Translations under genes and position numbers: made by a program
Shown here: piece by piece, positions 53,447 to 62,988 of the stretch
Layout: each line of letters starts with the position of its first letter
Position numbering within the stretch: position 1 is the stretch's first letter
The notes under the pieces: model-generated
The model's input: the letters and a program-made list of their open reading frames with translations, nothing else
What the model was told of the DNA's origin: nothing
Database searches by the model: none
Assembly (NCBI GenBank): GCA_937934295.1
Contig: CALHAI010000004.1
Coordinates: forward strand, 1 to 64,000
DNA from: an uncultured Blastocatellia bacterium
Lineage (GTDB): Bacteria > Acidobacteriota > Blastocatellia > HR10
Length of the DNA: 64,000 bases
Direction: 5' to 3'

Positions 53447-54601
53447 ATGCGGCACGAGGTCTATCTGGACAATAATGCGACGACGCCGGTCGCCCCAGAA
53501 GTCGTGGAGGCGATGGCTCCTTATTGGCGGGAGCGCTTCGGCAATCCGTCGAGCCTGCATCGAAAGGGGGTGGAGGCCGAACAGGCCGTGCGCCGGAGCC
53601 GCGCGACGATCGCGCGCCTGCTGGGCGTGAACGAGAGCGAGGTCATCTTCACGTCCGGGGGCACGGAAGGGGATAACCTGGCGATCAAAGGCGTGGCCCG
53701 CGCGCTGCGCCGTCGAGGGATGCACATCCTCACGACGAAGATCGAGCATCCCGCTGTCCTGGAGAGCTGTCGGGATTTGGAGGCCGAGGGCTTCCGCGTG
53801 ACCTATCTCGACGTGGATGCTGAAGGAATGGTGACTCCTGAGCTCGTCGAAGCGGCCCTCACGCCGGAGACGATCCTGGTCTCGATCATGCACGTCAATA
53901 ACGAGCTAGGGACGATCCTCCCTATCTCCGAGATCGCCGAGTGCGTGAAGCGCCGAGATCCGGAGATCGTCGTCCATGTCGATGGCGTGCAAGCCATTGG
54001 GAAGACGCCCGTGGATCTGCGCGGGGTGGATCTCTATACGATCAGCGGGCATAAGATTCACGCGCCCAAAGGCACGGGCGCGCTCATCGTGCGCGAGGGG
54101 GTGAGGCTCGTGCCGCTCTTCTCCGGCGGCGGACAGGAACGGGGGCTCCGCTCGGGGACCGAGAACGTGGCGGGGATCGTCGGGCTGGCGCGCGCGCTGG
54201 AGCTGATGTATGAGAACTTGGAGGAGCAGCTCGCGTACTTTCGAACCTTGCGCGAGCGTTTCCTGGACGGTGTGCGGCAGATCCCCGGAGCACGCATCAA
54301 TTCGCCCGAGCGAAGCGTCTCGACGACGGTGAACGTTTCGTTCCCGGGCATTCCGGCCGAAGTCCTGCTGCACGCGCTTGAGGAAGAAGGCGTTTTCGCC
54401 TCCACGGGGGCCGCGTGCGCGAGCCGGAAGCGGCGACGCAGCCACGTCCTGGAGGCCGTTCGCTTGCCGCCCGAGGTCATTGATTCCAGCGTGCGCTTCA
54501 GCTTCTCCCGCTACACGACCGTGGAAGACGTCGAATGGGCCGTGCACGCGCTCCATCGCGCCGTGGAGCGGCTCACCATCGGGCCGCCCGCGCGGCGCTG
54601 A
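53447..54601 (+). CDS. nifS: Cysteine desulfurase, NifS/IscS family
   Basis: 384 residues. YLDNNATTPVAPEV, SGGTEGDNLAIKG, the PLP lysine Lys203 in SGHKIHAPKG, and Cys324 in STGAACAS are diagnostic. It takes sulfur from cysteine for Fe-S clusters and thio-modified tRNA. It is followed 13 nt later by thiI, a classic pairing in which NifS feeds sulfur to ThiI for 4-thiouridine. TAAACT (53433-53438) is 8 nt before the ATG; CCTCCT there is not a ribosome site, so a leaderless start is likely. Confidence 0.94.
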   Translation: MRHEVYLDNNATTPVAPEVVEAMAPYWRERFGNPSSLHRKGVEAEQAVRRSRATIARLLGVNESEVIFTSGGTEGDNLAIKGVARALRRRGMHILTTKIEHPAVLESCRDLEAEGFRVTYLDVDAEGMVTPELVEAALTPETILVSIMHVNNELGTILPISEIAECVKRRDPEIVVHVDGVQAIGKTPVDLRGVDLYTISGHKIHAPKGTGALIVREGVRLVPLFSGGGQERGLRSGTENVAGIVGLARALELMYENLEEQLAYFRTLRERFLDGVRQIPGARINSPERSVSTTVNVSFPGIPAEVLLHALEEEGVFASTGAACASRKRRRSHVLEAVRLPPEVIDSSVRFSFSRYTTVEDVEWAVHALHRAVERLTIGPPARR

Positions 54602-54614
54602 GATTCGTTTGACG

Positions 54615-55817
54615 ATGACGCGGGCCATCCTCGTTCGTTACGACGAGATCGGCATCAAGGGGAAGAATCGCCCGGATTTCGTGCGCCAGTTGGTCGTGAA
54701 CATTCGACGAGCGACCGGTCTCTCTGAGGATGAAATCCAGATCGAGTGGGGGCGGATTTATCTCCATCCCTCCGGCGATCTGCAGCGGCTCCGCGAACGT
54801 CTCGCGATGGTCTTCGGCGTGAGGAGCTTCAGCGTGGTCCTTATCGTACCGCATGAGCTGGAACGCATGCGGGACGCCGCCGTCGAGCTGGCCCGCCGTG
54901 CTGTGGCGCGCGGGGTTCGAACGTTCAAGATCGAAGCGCGCCGGAGTTTCAAGGCCTTCCCGGTGAACTCGATGGAGATCAACCAAGAATTGGGGCGCGC
55001 CGTCTTGCGCGCGCTGCCCGAGCTGCGCGTGGATGTCCATGCGCCGGAGGTCATCATCGAGGTCGAGGTGCGACAGGAGGGTGTCTTCCTCTGCTCCGAG
55101 CGTATCGCCGGTCCTGGGGGGCTTCCCGTCGGCATCGCTGGTCGCGCGCTTCTGTTGCTTTCAGGGGGCATTGATAGTCCCGTTGCCGGCTGGATGCTCA
55201 TGAAGCGCGGCGTGGCCGTGGATGCCGTGTACTTCCACAGTCCACCCTATGTGGGCGAGAAAGCCAAAGAGAAGGTGCTGGAGCTGGGGCGCGTCCTCGC
55301 TCGCTGGCGTGCCGAAGCGCTCACCGTCTACGTGCCGCGCTTCACGGAGATCCAGGTCGAGGTCTCGCGCGTCGCCCCGCCGTCACTCTGGACGATCCTT
55401 TTTCGCCGTTTCATGCATCGGGTGGCCGAACGGATCGCGGAGGCGCACGGCTACGGAGCGTTGGCCACTGGCGAGAGTCTCGGTCAGGTCGCCAGTCAGA
55501 CAATGGAGAACCTGGCCTGCGTGGACGCCGTGACCCGAATGCTCGTCTTGAGACCCCTCATCGGCTGGGATAAGGTGGAGATCGTGCGACTGGCTCGTGA
55601 GATCGGGACGTATGAGATCTCGATCCTCCCCTATGAGGACTGCTGTGTGCTCTTCGCTCCGCGTCATCCGGAGACGCGTGCGCGTCGGGAGCGCGTGGAA
55701 GCGATCGAAGCGCGCCTGGATATTCCGCGTTTGGTCGAAAGTGCTCTGGAACGCTTGGAGGTCTTCTCCGTGACGGAGCAAGAGGTCTCTCCGCTCACGA
55801 CTTCTCCCTCAGCGTGA
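54615..55817 (+). CDS. thiI: tRNA sulfurtransferase ThiI
   Basis: 400 residues from ATG 54615 (MTRAILVRYDEIGIKGKNRPDF); a longer frame starts inside nifS and is rejected. NFLD-THUMP region about 1-165 with FKIEARRSFKAFPVNSMEINQELG, then a PP-loop ATPase motif LLLLSGGIDSPVAGW, HSPPYVGEKA, and LATGESLGQVASQTMENL. The C-terminal rhodanese domain of the E. coli enzyme is absent, and EDCCVLF may provide the acceptor cysteine. It makes 4-thiouridine at tRNA position 8. Confidence 0.95.
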   Translation: MTRAILVRYDEIGIKGKNRPDFVRQLVVNIRRATGLSEDEIQIEWGRIYLHPSGDLQRLRERLAMVFGVRSFSVVLIVPHELERMRDAAVELARRAVARGVRTFKIEARRSFKAFPVNSMEINQELGRAVLRALPELRVDVHAPEVIIEVEVRQEGVFLCSERIAGPGGLPVGIAGRALLLLSGGIDSPVAGWMLMKRGVAVDAVYFHSPPYVGEKAKEKVLELGRVLARWRAEALTVYVPRFTEIQVEVSRVAPPSLWTILFRRFMHRVAERIAEAHGYGALATGESLGQVASQTMENLACVDAVTRMLVLRPLIGWDKVEIVRLAREIGTYEISILPYEDCCVLFAPRHPETRARRERVEAIEARLDIPRLVESALERLEVFSVTEQEVSPLTTSPSA

Positions 55818-55865
55818 TCTCCCTTTTCCCCGCGCGGGACCCCGCGCGTCTCCGCTCAACTGAAA

Positions 55866-55894
55866 TTGAAAACCTTTTTCGATTTTGCTATAGT
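55866..55894 (+). promoter_or_regulatory. Promoter of the FTR1 permease gene
   Basis: TTGAAA (55866-55871), 17-nt spacer, TATAGT (55889-55894) with extended TGC. The ATG is 52 nt downstream. Confidence 0.6.
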
Positions 55895-55946
55895 CCTCCC
55901 TTGCGGTCCGTCGGGGCCATGCATGTCAGGTGAGGAGGGAAGGGAG

Positions 55947-56741
55947 ATGATGCAGGCCTTCGTCATCGTCTTGCGGGAAGGGTTCGAGGCGTTCTTGATC
56001 GTCGCCATCACGCTCGCGTATTTGCGAAAGACGGGGCGCGTGGGGTTGATCCCGGCGGTGTATGTGGGCGTGGGGGCTTCCATCGCGGCGAGCACGATCC
56101 TCGGCTATTGGCTTTTGCAGGGAGTGAACCAGGTGCTCTGGGAAGGGATCTTCGGCGTGGTCGCCGCCGTGCTTGTGACGACGCTTGTGGTGCACATGTG
56201 GCGGACGGCGCCGCGATTGAAGCAGATCATGCATCGGCAGATTGATGAGGTCGCAGCGCGGCGCACGCCGCGTGCGGCGTGGCTGGGTATATTCGCCTTC
56301 ACCACCGTCATGATCACGCGCGAGGGGATGGAGACCGCCCTCATGCTCATGCAAGTTCGTGGGGAGTACTTCTGGGGAGCTGTCCTCGGCTTGGGAGCAG
56401 CGATCCTCATGGCGCTGTTGTGGACGCGACTGGGGCACCTCATCAATCTGAGGCTCTTCTTCCAGGTCACGAGCATCTTCCTTCTTCTCTTCGTCGGGCA
56501 AATCCTCATCTATGCCTTCCACGAGTTAGCTGAAGCGGGGCTGTGGCCGAACAGCGAGTATCTGCACGAGATCACCGAGCCGTATTCCCCGACAGGTCTG
56601 TATGGCCGGTGGTTCTCATTCGGCATCGTGCTGATCTGCGTCGGGTGGCTGGTCGTCGCCTGGAGCGTGGATCGCTTGCGCCGATTGAGCTTCAACGGCG
56701 GGCGCGTGCTGCGGAGAAATGCGTTTCGAGATGCGAGCTGA
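55947..56741 (+). CDS. FTR1-family iron permease
   Basis: 264 residues from ATG 55947 with AGGAGGGAAGGGAG upstream; ATG 55950 is an alternative, and the longer TTG-started frame overlaps the promoter. Both REGxE iron-channel motifs occur: VLREGFEAFLIV in helix 1 and ITREGMETALM in helix 4. Seven membrane helices fit FTR1/EfeU. It would import iron across the inner membrane, needing an oxidase or carrier partner that is not in the window. Supply of iron suits the haem and Fe-S genes nearby. Confidence 0.9.
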   Translation: MMQAFVIVLREGFEAFLIVAITLAYLRKTGRVGLIPAVYVGVGASIAASTILGYWLLQGVNQVLWEGIFGVVAAVLVTTLVVHMWRTAPRLKQIMHRQIDEVAARRTPRAAWLGIFAFTTVMITREGMETALMLMQVRGEYFWGAVLGLGAAILMALLWTRLGHLINLRLFFQVTSIFLLLFVGQILIYAFHELAEAGLWPNSEYLHEITEPYSPTGLYGRWFSFGIVLICVGWLVVAWSVDRLRRLSFNGGRVLRRNAFRDAS

Positions 56742-56799
56742 GATCGCCCGATCGGGACGAGAGACTGTTATTGGTCCGGGTGCGGTATAATCCGAGCCG

Positions 56800-58284
56800 A
56801 TGGACGGGCATCTCAGCATTCGCTGGCTCATCGCTTGCGGGCTCGCTATAGGCTCATTAAGCGGATGCGGACTCCCAGAACGTTCGCGGCCGCTGGAGCG
56901 CGCCGTGTGGATCGAGCGCGCGGCTTGGACGGTGACAGCCGATGACGAACGAGCGCTTCGACTCATTGGGCCGCGAAAGATCTTTCTCAAGCTCGGCGAC
57001 CTCGACGTGGACGGCGATCGCCTTCGGTGGGCGTCGGACTTACAGCCGAGGGCGTTACCTCTGCCGAGCGAGCTGATCTTCGTCATCGGGGGGACGGAGC
57101 GTTTCGTCGAGCGCTTGCCTCAGCTCTCGGAGGTATCGCTCGTCGAACAGCTGGTGGCGCTTTTGCGCGAGGCCATCGAGCGAGCGAAGCAGGTCGGCGT
57201 CTCCTGCTCCGGTCTTCATCTGGACCTCCCTGTGAGCGAATCGGCGAAGCAGTACGAGCGCGTGCTCGCGCGCGTGCGCGCGCAACTGCCGCGTCCGTTG
57301 ACGCTTTCGGCAACGATTCCGATCGCGTGGGAGCAAGAGCGCATCCCCTTGGATCTTCTGCGGAGGCTCGACTTCTTCGTTCTCCGTGTGGTGTCGGATG
57401 AGATGCCGAGGGATCTCGCCTCGCTCCGCGCGAGCGGAGACGTTCGGGAGATCGGCTCTTGGATTCGTCGGTTCGAGCAAAAGGGCGTCCCCTTTTATGT
57501 CGAGGGGCGCGTTCAAGGGCAGTGTTTTCTCCTCGACCCGGAGGAGAAGATCGTCTCCGCGTTGGGCACAATTCGTCCTTTGGATCTCCTGCGGCGATTC
57601 GGCCTGCGGTTCGTGGAGAGCTATCCGCTCGGAGTCGCCGAGGCGCGCATGCGCATTCCGACAGATTTCTCCGGGGAGTATGTCGTCCTCTTGGAGGCTC
57701 AGGCGACGTCTCGTGTTGGAGATCGTGTCCTGCGTTCTGGGGATCGCCTCGTGTGTCGCCTGCCGACGGCGCGCGCCCTGCGCCGTCAGCTCGAGGCCAT
57801 TGAGGCGACGCCGGGAATATGGAAGCGCGGCTATACGCTTTGGTCTTCAGGAGAAGATCTTCCGTTGACGCAGATCGCGTTTCTGGTGCGCGGCGGAGCT
57901 TTGGGACCGAAGTTGGAAGTGAAGGGGGGAGTTCAGGCCTCTTCTCTGGTGCTCCGCGTCGAGAACGTGGGGCAGCAGGAGAGCGCCCTTATGCCGCGGG
58001 CCGTCGAAGTGCGTCTGCGCATCGAGGGCGCAGTGGTGCGCCGGATTGATCCTGGGGATTTCGCCGAAGTCGTGCGCGAACCCACCTCGGATCAAGACGC
58101 GGCGGTTGTCCATCTCACGTTCTATGCCGATGGGGTGGGGGTGGGAGAGGTCCTGCGCGCGGCTGTGAAGATCGCACCTCGTGGTGCGAACATTCGCATC
58201 TTCGCCTCATCTCGCGTGCGAGACCCAGATGACTTCGTCACGCTTTCGGGACCGGAAGTGGAGATCCTCTCGCGCTCGCGGTGA
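56800..58284 (+). CDS. Lipoprotein, DUF3142-like
   Basis: 494 residues. Lipoprotein signal IACGLAIGSLSGCG with lipobox LSGC. The middle (SGLHLDLPVSESAKQYERVLARVRAQLP...LTLSATIPIAW) resembles the TIM-barrel-like DUF3142 proteins, with the LDLPVSE stretch as the presumed acidic strand. The C-terminal 150 residues are beta-rich (SSLVLRVENVGQQESALMPRAVEVRLRI). Probably a cell-envelope protein of unknown enzymatic role. TATAAT (56786-56791) is 8 nt before the ATG, the clearest leaderless-type start here. Confidence 0.72.
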   Translation: MDGHLSIRWLIACGLAIGSLSGCGLPERSRPLERAVWIERAAWTVTADDERALRLIGPRKIFLKLGDLDVDGDRLRWASDLQPRALPLPSELIFVIGGTERFVERLPQLSEVSLVEQLVALLREAIERAKQVGVSCSGLHLDLPVSESAKQYERVLARVRAQLPRPLTLSATIPIAWEQERIPLDLLRRLDFFVLRVVSDEMPRDLASLRASGDVREIGSWIRRFEQKGVPFYVEGRVQGQCFLLDPEEKIVSALGTIRPLDLLRRFGLRFVESYPLGVAEARMRIPTDFSGEYVVLLEAQATSRVGDRVLRSGDRLVCRLPTARALRRQLEAIEATPGIWKRGYTLWSSGEDLPLTQIAFLVRGGALGPKLEVKGGVQASSLVLRVENVGQQESALMPRAVEVRLRIEGAVVRRIDPGDFAEVVREPTSDQDAAVVHLTFYADGVGVGEVLRAAVKIAPRGANIRIFASSRVRDPDDFVTLSGPEVEILSRSR

Positions 58285-58323
58285 TCGCTTCAGGGGTGAA
58301 ATCTTCCAGCCGGACGTGATAAA

Positions 58324-59703
58324 ATGGCTCCAATGCGTCGAGGGGATAGCAGGAGGTGCCGGCTCGTCGGGCTGGCGCTCCTTCTCGGAGGAGGCATCGG
58401 GTGGGCGTCTCAGCAACCGGCGTGGCCCCCGGACCCTCCATTCCGCGAAGTGCAGGTGGAAACGCGCGTCGAGGAGTATGCGCGCCGATTGCGCACGCTC
58501 TATCGAACGGCGGAGAGCTTGGCCAAGTTGGGGGACTTCGAGGAAGCGTTGCGCTATTACGATGAAGCCCTGCAGCTTCAACGTCAGCATCGGGATCGGC
58601 GCGGGATGAGCCTCACGCTCATGGCCATTGGCGACACCTATCTCTTCCGCATGGGGAAGCCCGAGCTCTCGCTCGAGGCGTATGCGCGGGCGCTGGAGCT
58701 GAAGCGCGAGATCAAGGATCGGAAGGGAGAGCCCGAGGTGCTGCACCAAATGGCGTATGCCTACTATGTGATGGGGCGAACGGAGGAGGCCGAGCGCCTC
58801 TATCATCAGGTCCTCGAACTCTCGCGCAAGGCGAAGAATCGGCGCGCCGAAGGCAATGCGTTGAACGGACTGGGGAATTGTCGGCTCGCACAGGGGCGGG
58901 CGCAGGAAGCGTTGGCGTTTTACGAGCAGGCGCTTCCGGTGCGGAAGAAGGCCAAGGACGGTCGCGGCGTCGCCAACACGACGTACAACATGGGCCGGGC
59001 TTACATGGCGCTCGGGCAGACGGAGCGTGCGATCGAGTACCTCACGAAGGCGCTCGCGCTGCGCCGCGAGCTGCTCGACGTGCAGGCCGAGGCCGAGACG
59101 CTGTTTGATTTGGCGCGCGCCTCCGCAGGGGAGAAACGTTTTGACGAAGCGGTGCGGCATTTTCAAGAGGCGGCACAGTTGGCGCACCGGACTCGGCGGC
59201 CACGCCTGGAAGTAATGGCATTGTATGCGGCTGGGGTGATCGAACTCGGTCGCGAGCGCGCGGAAGCGGCCATCGCGCTCTTGCGGCAAGCGCTCGAGCG
59301 CGTTCGCGGGAAGCCCGATTTTCGTCGAGAGCTGCGATTAATCTTGACGAGTCTCGGATCCGCGTACTTTCTGGCCGGGTGGTACGGCGAGGCCACGCGG
59401 ATATATGGCGAGGGAGTGCGCGCGGCTCATGCCGATGGGGATCGCTTCTTGCTCGCCGAGTTGCTGTTGGGATTGGGGCAAGTGCAGGCGGCGCAGGCGA
59501 GCTACCGCCATGCCCTGGCCTGTTATTTCCAGGCGCAGCGCCTCTTGTCGGAAGCGCATTCCCCTCTGGCCCAAGCCATCGAGCGTCATGTGCGCGAGCT
59601 CCGTGAGCAGCTCGGCGAGGAACGGTTCGCCGAGATCGCGGCTGAAGCCCGCGCGCACGGGGTGAGGCTTTTGCGCGAACTGACCGGCGTGGAGCTCTGG
59701 TGA
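58324..59703 (+). CDS. Exported tetratricopeptide-repeat protein
   Basis: 459 residues. A signal-like N-terminus (RLVGLALLLGGGIGWASQ) precedes about eight to nine TPR repeats, for example GDFEEALRYYDEALQLQR, GKPELSLEAYARALELKREI, GRTEEAERLYHQVLELSRK, GRAQEALAFYEQALPVRKKA and GQTERAIEYLTKALALRREL. No catalytic domain. It is a protein-binding scaffold in the periplasm or on the surface. The 58285-58323 gap includes no strong promoter, so it may be read from the upstream lipoprotein transcript. Confidence 0.82.
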   Translation: MAPMRRGDSRRCRLVGLALLLGGGIGWASQQPAWPPDPPFREVQVETRVEEYARRLRTLYRTAESLAKLGDFEEALRYYDEALQLQRQHRDRRGMSLTLMAIGDTYLFRMGKPELSLEAYARALELKREIKDRKGEPEVLHQMAYAYYVMGRTEEAERLYHQVLELSRKAKNRRAEGNALNGLGNCRLAQGRAQEALAFYEQALPVRKKAKDGRGVANTTYNMGRAYMALGQTERAIEYLTKALALRRELLDVQAEAETLFDLARASAGEKRFDEAVRHFQEAAQLAHRTRRPRLEVMALYAAGVIELGRERAEAAIALLRQALERVRGKPDFRRELRLILTSLGSAYFLAGWYGEATRIYGEGVRAAHADGDRFLLAELLLGLGQVQAAQASYRHALACYFQAQRLLSEAHSPLAQAIERHVRELREQLGEERFAEIAAEARAHGVRLLRELTGVELW

Positions 59704-59708
59704 CCCGC

Positions 59709-61013
59709 TCACGGCGCCACGTTTTTCACGACGACTCCCCCCTTCATGACGAAGACGACGCGCTCCAGGAGTGTGATGTCTTCCAGGGGGTTCCCCTCGA
59801 CGGCGATCAGATCGGCGAACATCCCCGGTTCGAGGGCGCCGACGCGATCCGCCCATCCGAGCAGCTCGGCCGCCCAAATCGTCGCCGAACGGATCGCCTC
59901 AAGAGGCGTCATCCCGTATTTGACCATGTAGGTGAACTGCTTCGCATTCTCGCCATGGGGATAGACGCCGGCATCCGTCCCGAAGGCGATCTTGACGCCA
60001 GCGCGCACGGCGCGCGCGAAATTCTCTCGTTGGAGCGGGCCGACTTGTCGCTCCTTCTCCAGCGCTTCCGGGAGCATGCCGACACGTTCGCCGTGCTGGA
60101 GGATGAACTCATGGTTGTAGATGTCCATGACCAGATAGGTCCCTCGCTCCTTCGCTAGCTGAAGACCCTCTTCGTCAATGAGGCTCGCGTGCTCGATAGA
60201 AGCGACGCCAGCGCGGATCGCCGTTTTAATCCCCTCGGCACCGTGCGCGTGCGCGGCGACCTTTCGACCGAGCTTGTGCGCCTCCTCCACGATGGCGCGC
60301 AATTCCTCGAACGTGTACTGTTGCGTCCCCGGTTGATCTCCCTTTGAGAGGACGCCACCGGTGGCGCAGACCTTGATGAGATCCGCCCCATACTTGATCA
60401 CTTCGCGGACCTTCGCGCGCGCAGCCCAAGGGCCATCGGCCACGGCTTCGGCTTTGTATCGAAATTCCGGAGCGAGCAAGTTGTTGTCGCAGTGGCCGCC
60501 GGTGATTCCCAGGGCCGGACCGGAGACCAGAAGGCGCGGTCCGGGCACATCGCCTTCGGCGATGGCATCGCGCAGGGCGACGTCCGCGTAGCCGGATGCC
60601 CCGAGATTCCGCACGGTCGTGAATCCGGCTTGCAGCGTGCGCCATGCATTGGCCGCTCCGTGAAGCGCTTCTCGCGGCACCGAGACGCTCAGAGCGCGAT
60701 ACCCCGCATGTTCTGGATTGACCGTCAGATGCACGTGCACGTCAATGAGTCCCGGCAGGACCGTCAAACGGCTGAGATCGAGAACAGGCGTCTCCTTCGG
60801 AGCACGCGCCAACAGGACGTCGGCCGGGCCCACCTCCGTGATCCGATCCCCTTCGGTGAGGATCGCATGATTCGGGAGCAGGCGCCCATGACGGACGTCC
60901 ACCAGAGCACCCACTTTCACAAGGAGGCGGGTGGGGCCGGATCGCGCCCCCGCCTTCGTCGCCATCAGCAGGAGAATGGTGAGAAGTATCACGACGACTC
61001 TCGTTCGTCCCAT
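59709..61013 (-). CDS. Exported amidohydrolase (imidazolonepropionase/prolidase-like)
   Basis: 434 residues from ATG 61013, with GAGGGGAGG upstream and a signal peptide (VVVILLTILLLMATKAGA). The metal-dependent amidohydrolase core has LPGLIDVHVHL, GADLIKVCATGGVLSKGD (likely carboxylated Lys region), KVAAHAHGAEGIKTAIRAGVASIEHA and FGTDAG. This set fits periplasmic prolidase-like or imidazolonepropionase-like hydrolases, so the substrate may be a dipeptide. It converges with the TPR protein gene 5 nt away. Confidence 0.85.
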   Translation of the reverse strand: MGRTRVVVILLTILLLMATKAGARSGPTRLLVKVGALVDVRHGRLLPNHAILTEGDRITEVGPADVLLARAPKETPVLDLSRLTVLPGLIDVHVHLTVNPEHAGYRALSVSVPREALHGAANAWRTLQAGFTTVRNLGASGYADVALRDAIAEGDVPGPRLLVSGPALGITGGHCDNNLLAPEFRYKAEAVADGPWAARAKVREVIKYGADLIKVCATGGVLSKGDQPGTQQYTFEELRAIVEEAHKLGRKVAAHAHGAEGIKTAIRAGVASIEHASLIDEEGLQLAKERGTYLVMDIYNHEFILQHGERVGMLPEALEKERQVGPLQRENFARAVRAGVKIAFGTDAGVYPHGENAKQFTYMVKYGMTPLEAIRSATIWAAELLGWADRVGALEPGMFADLIAVEGNPLEDITLLERVVFVMKGGVVVKNVAP

Positions 61014-61115
61014 CTTCGGCCTCCCCTCGCGATGATGTCCTCGGAGAGGTAGCACACCTTCGGGCGCGCTGGCAAGTGTCGGCGGTGTGCCCCGTGCGAG
61101 CCCGTCGTGCAGATA

Positions 61116-61145
61116 TTGACAGCGTGAGGCGAGGCATATTATAAG
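61116..61145 (+). promoter_or_regulatory. Promoter of the cytochrome b gene cluster
   Basis: Consensus TTGACA (61116-61121), 18-nt spacer, TATAAG (61140-61145). On the other strand TATAAT (61138-61143) would serve the amidohydrolase, so the two -10 boxes overlap. The 315-nt stretch 61146-61460 between this and the Rieske gene is a long leader; a 35-codon frame at 61188-61295 has no ribosome site and I do not call it. Confidence 0.55.
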
Positions 61146-61460
61146 TAATGGCCCAAGGGGCAAGGCGTGGCTGGGGGCTTCAGAATCATGCGAGGAACGA
61201 GGGCGCGGGTCTCAAGACGGCCATCTCGGCGAGGCGAGGTTGATCTTGCGATGCGATTCGCCGCGGGGCGCTCATGTGAGCATGTGTCACCCTAATCTGC
61301 ACATCTGCCGGAATCGATACCCGAGAGGGCGAGCGAACAGGCGTTTCACAACCGAGGTGCTTCTTCTTTCCCACGCGTTCCGGATTCGTGAGCGTCTTTG
61401 CGCCGTCGGCGGTGACGCGAAGGGCTCGCGCGCGGACTTCGACATTTGGGGAGAGGGACT

Positions 61461-62003
61461 ATGAAGACATCGCCACCGGCACCCATTGAGCGGGAGGCAC
61501 CAGCTGCCGAGGTGGCCGGGTCCTCGTCGCTCACGGAGACGGTCAATAAGCTGCGGCGTCGCCTCGTGTGGACCTCGATCTGGGGATTTCTGGCCACCAA
61601 TTTCCTCATGTTCCTGCGCTTCTTCTTCCCCAGGGCGCTCTTTGAGCCAAGCCCGGTCTTTCGGATCGGCTATCCGTCGGATTTCAGCTTAGGTGTGGAC
61701 ACGCGCTTTCAAGATCAATATCGCATCTGGGTGGTGCGCACGACCGATCGGCTCTTTGTGATCTACGCCCGGTGCACGCACTTGGGATGCACGCCCCTGT
61801 GGAGTCCGAGCGAGAACAAGTTCAAATGCCCGTGTCACGGCAGCGGCTACGACATGGAAGGGATCAACTTCGAAGGGCCGGCGCCGCGCCCGATGGATCG
61901 GGCGAAGGTCGAGCTGGATGCTGAGGGGCAGATCGTCGTGGATGTGAGCCGGCTCTACACCTCCAAGGAGTTTAACGAGCCCGGCGCCTACATCCCTCTG
62001 TGA
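61461..62003 (+). CDS. Rieske iron-sulfur protein
   Basis: 180 residues from ATG 61461. A membrane anchor (about residues 34-54) precedes the Rieske fold. 2Fe-2S ligands are Cys105 and His107 (CTHLGC), Cys123 and His126 (CPCHGS); Cys110 and Cys125 form the usual disulfide. It is the high-potential electron acceptor of a bc1/b6f-type quinol oxidoreductase. It is followed by cytochrome b and subunit-IV-like genes, spaced 46 and 30 nt apart. Confidence 0.93.
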   Translation: MKTSPPAPIEREAPAAEVAGSSSLTETVNKLRRRLVWTSIWGFLATNFLMFLRFFFPRALFEPSPVFRIGYPSDFSLGVDTRFQDQYRIWVVRTTDRLFVIYARCTHLGCTPLWSPSENKFKCPCHGSGYDMEGINFEGPAPRPMDRAKVELDAEGQIVVDVSRLYTSKEFNEPGAYIPL

Positions 62004-62049
62004 GCGCGCGGGTCATGGCGCGCGCCATCTCTTTTCTGGGAGGATCACT

Positions 62050-62958
62050 ATGGACCGCGAGAAGGAGGGGCGAGGCGGCGTTGGGGTCCTGGAGCGCGTT
62101 CGAGAGGAGAGCGAACAGCTCAGGATGCGGCTTAAGGAAGAGCTCGAGGGGTTGAAGCAGGATCTCAAGGAGCCGCAACGCACACAACTTTGGAGATCTA
62201 TCTTTCGCGTCCCGCATGAGCGCACGACGCCGCGCAATCGCACGCTCGCCGTTTTGGCCAACGTCTTCCTGCACCTGCACCCGGCGCGCATCAATCGCGA
62301 TGCCGTCCGCTATAGCTATACGTGGGGTATGGGGGGCATCTCCTTCTACCTCTTCATCGTGCTCACGTTCACGGGTGTCCTACTCATGTTCTACTACCAT
62401 CCGACGAAGGTGCAGGCGTTCCGGGACATCCTCTATCTGGAACACGATGTGCCGTTTGGGCGGTTGCTGCGCAACATGCATCGCTGGGCGGCGCATCTGA
62501 TGGTCATCACGGTGTGGCTGCATATGTTCCGCGTCGTGCTCACGGGGTCGTACAAGCGACCGCGCGAGTTCAATTGGTGCGTGGGGGTGATCCTGCTGGT
62601 CTTGACGCTACTGTTGAGCTTCACGGGATATCTTCTGCCGGACGATCAACTGGGGTTTTGGGCGGTGACCGTTGGGACGAACATGGCGCGCGCGACGCCA
62701 CTCATCGGACACGAGGGGCCGTTCGGGCCACAGTTGGGGATGACGCCCTACAATGACGTGCGCTTTGCGTTGCTCGGCGGTTCGATCGTGGACTCGAATG
62801 CGCTCTTGCGGGCCTACATCTGGCATTGCATCGCGCTGCCGCTTTTGGCGGCCATCTTCATGGGCGTGCACTTCTGGCGTGTTCGGAAAGATGGGGGGAT
62901 TTCGGGGCCGGCCCCGGTGATGTTGGAGTCGGAGATGAAGCCGGTGCGGAAGGTCTGA
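62050..62958 (+). CDS. Cytochrome b (b6-like, N-terminal part)
   Basis: 302 residues. The haem-ligand helices have HRWAAHLMVITVWLHMFRVVL and WHCIALPLLAAIFMGVHFWR, the two-His pairs for two b haems. FTGYLLPDDQLGFWAV is typical of the qi/qo region. Before the first helix there is a hydrophilic extension of about 90 residues (EREESEQLRMRLKEELEGLK), a predicted coiled coil not found in standard cytochrome b6. The split into b6-like and subunit-IV-like proteins resembles b6f complexes and some Gram-positive and acidobacterial bc complexes. Confidence 0.9.
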   Translation: MDREKEGRGGVGVLERVREESEQLRMRLKEELEGLKQDLKEPQRTQLWRSIFRVPHERTTPRNRTLAVLANVFLHLHPARINRDAVRYSYTWGMGGISFYLFIVLTFTGVLLMFYYHPTKVQAFRDILYLEHDVPFGRLLRNMHRWAAHLMVITVWLHMFRVVLTGSYKRPREFNWCVGVILLVLTLLLSFTGYLLPDDQLGFWAVTVGTNMARATPLIGHEGPFGPQLGMTPYNDVRFALLGGSIVDSNALLRAYIWHCIALPLLAAIFMGVHFWRVRKDGGISGPAPVMLESEMKPVRKV

Positions 62959-62988
62959 TCCGCTGAGGCCCATCGCGGAGGGGGGGAT

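Noticed and set aside
55837..55854. CGCGCGG/CCGCGCG hairpin after thiI
   Set aside because: No T run; may affect RNA stability but cannot be called a terminator.
61188..61295. 35-codon ORF in the leader of the Rieske gene
   Set aside because: No ribosome site, Arg-rich composition, no conservation that I can test.
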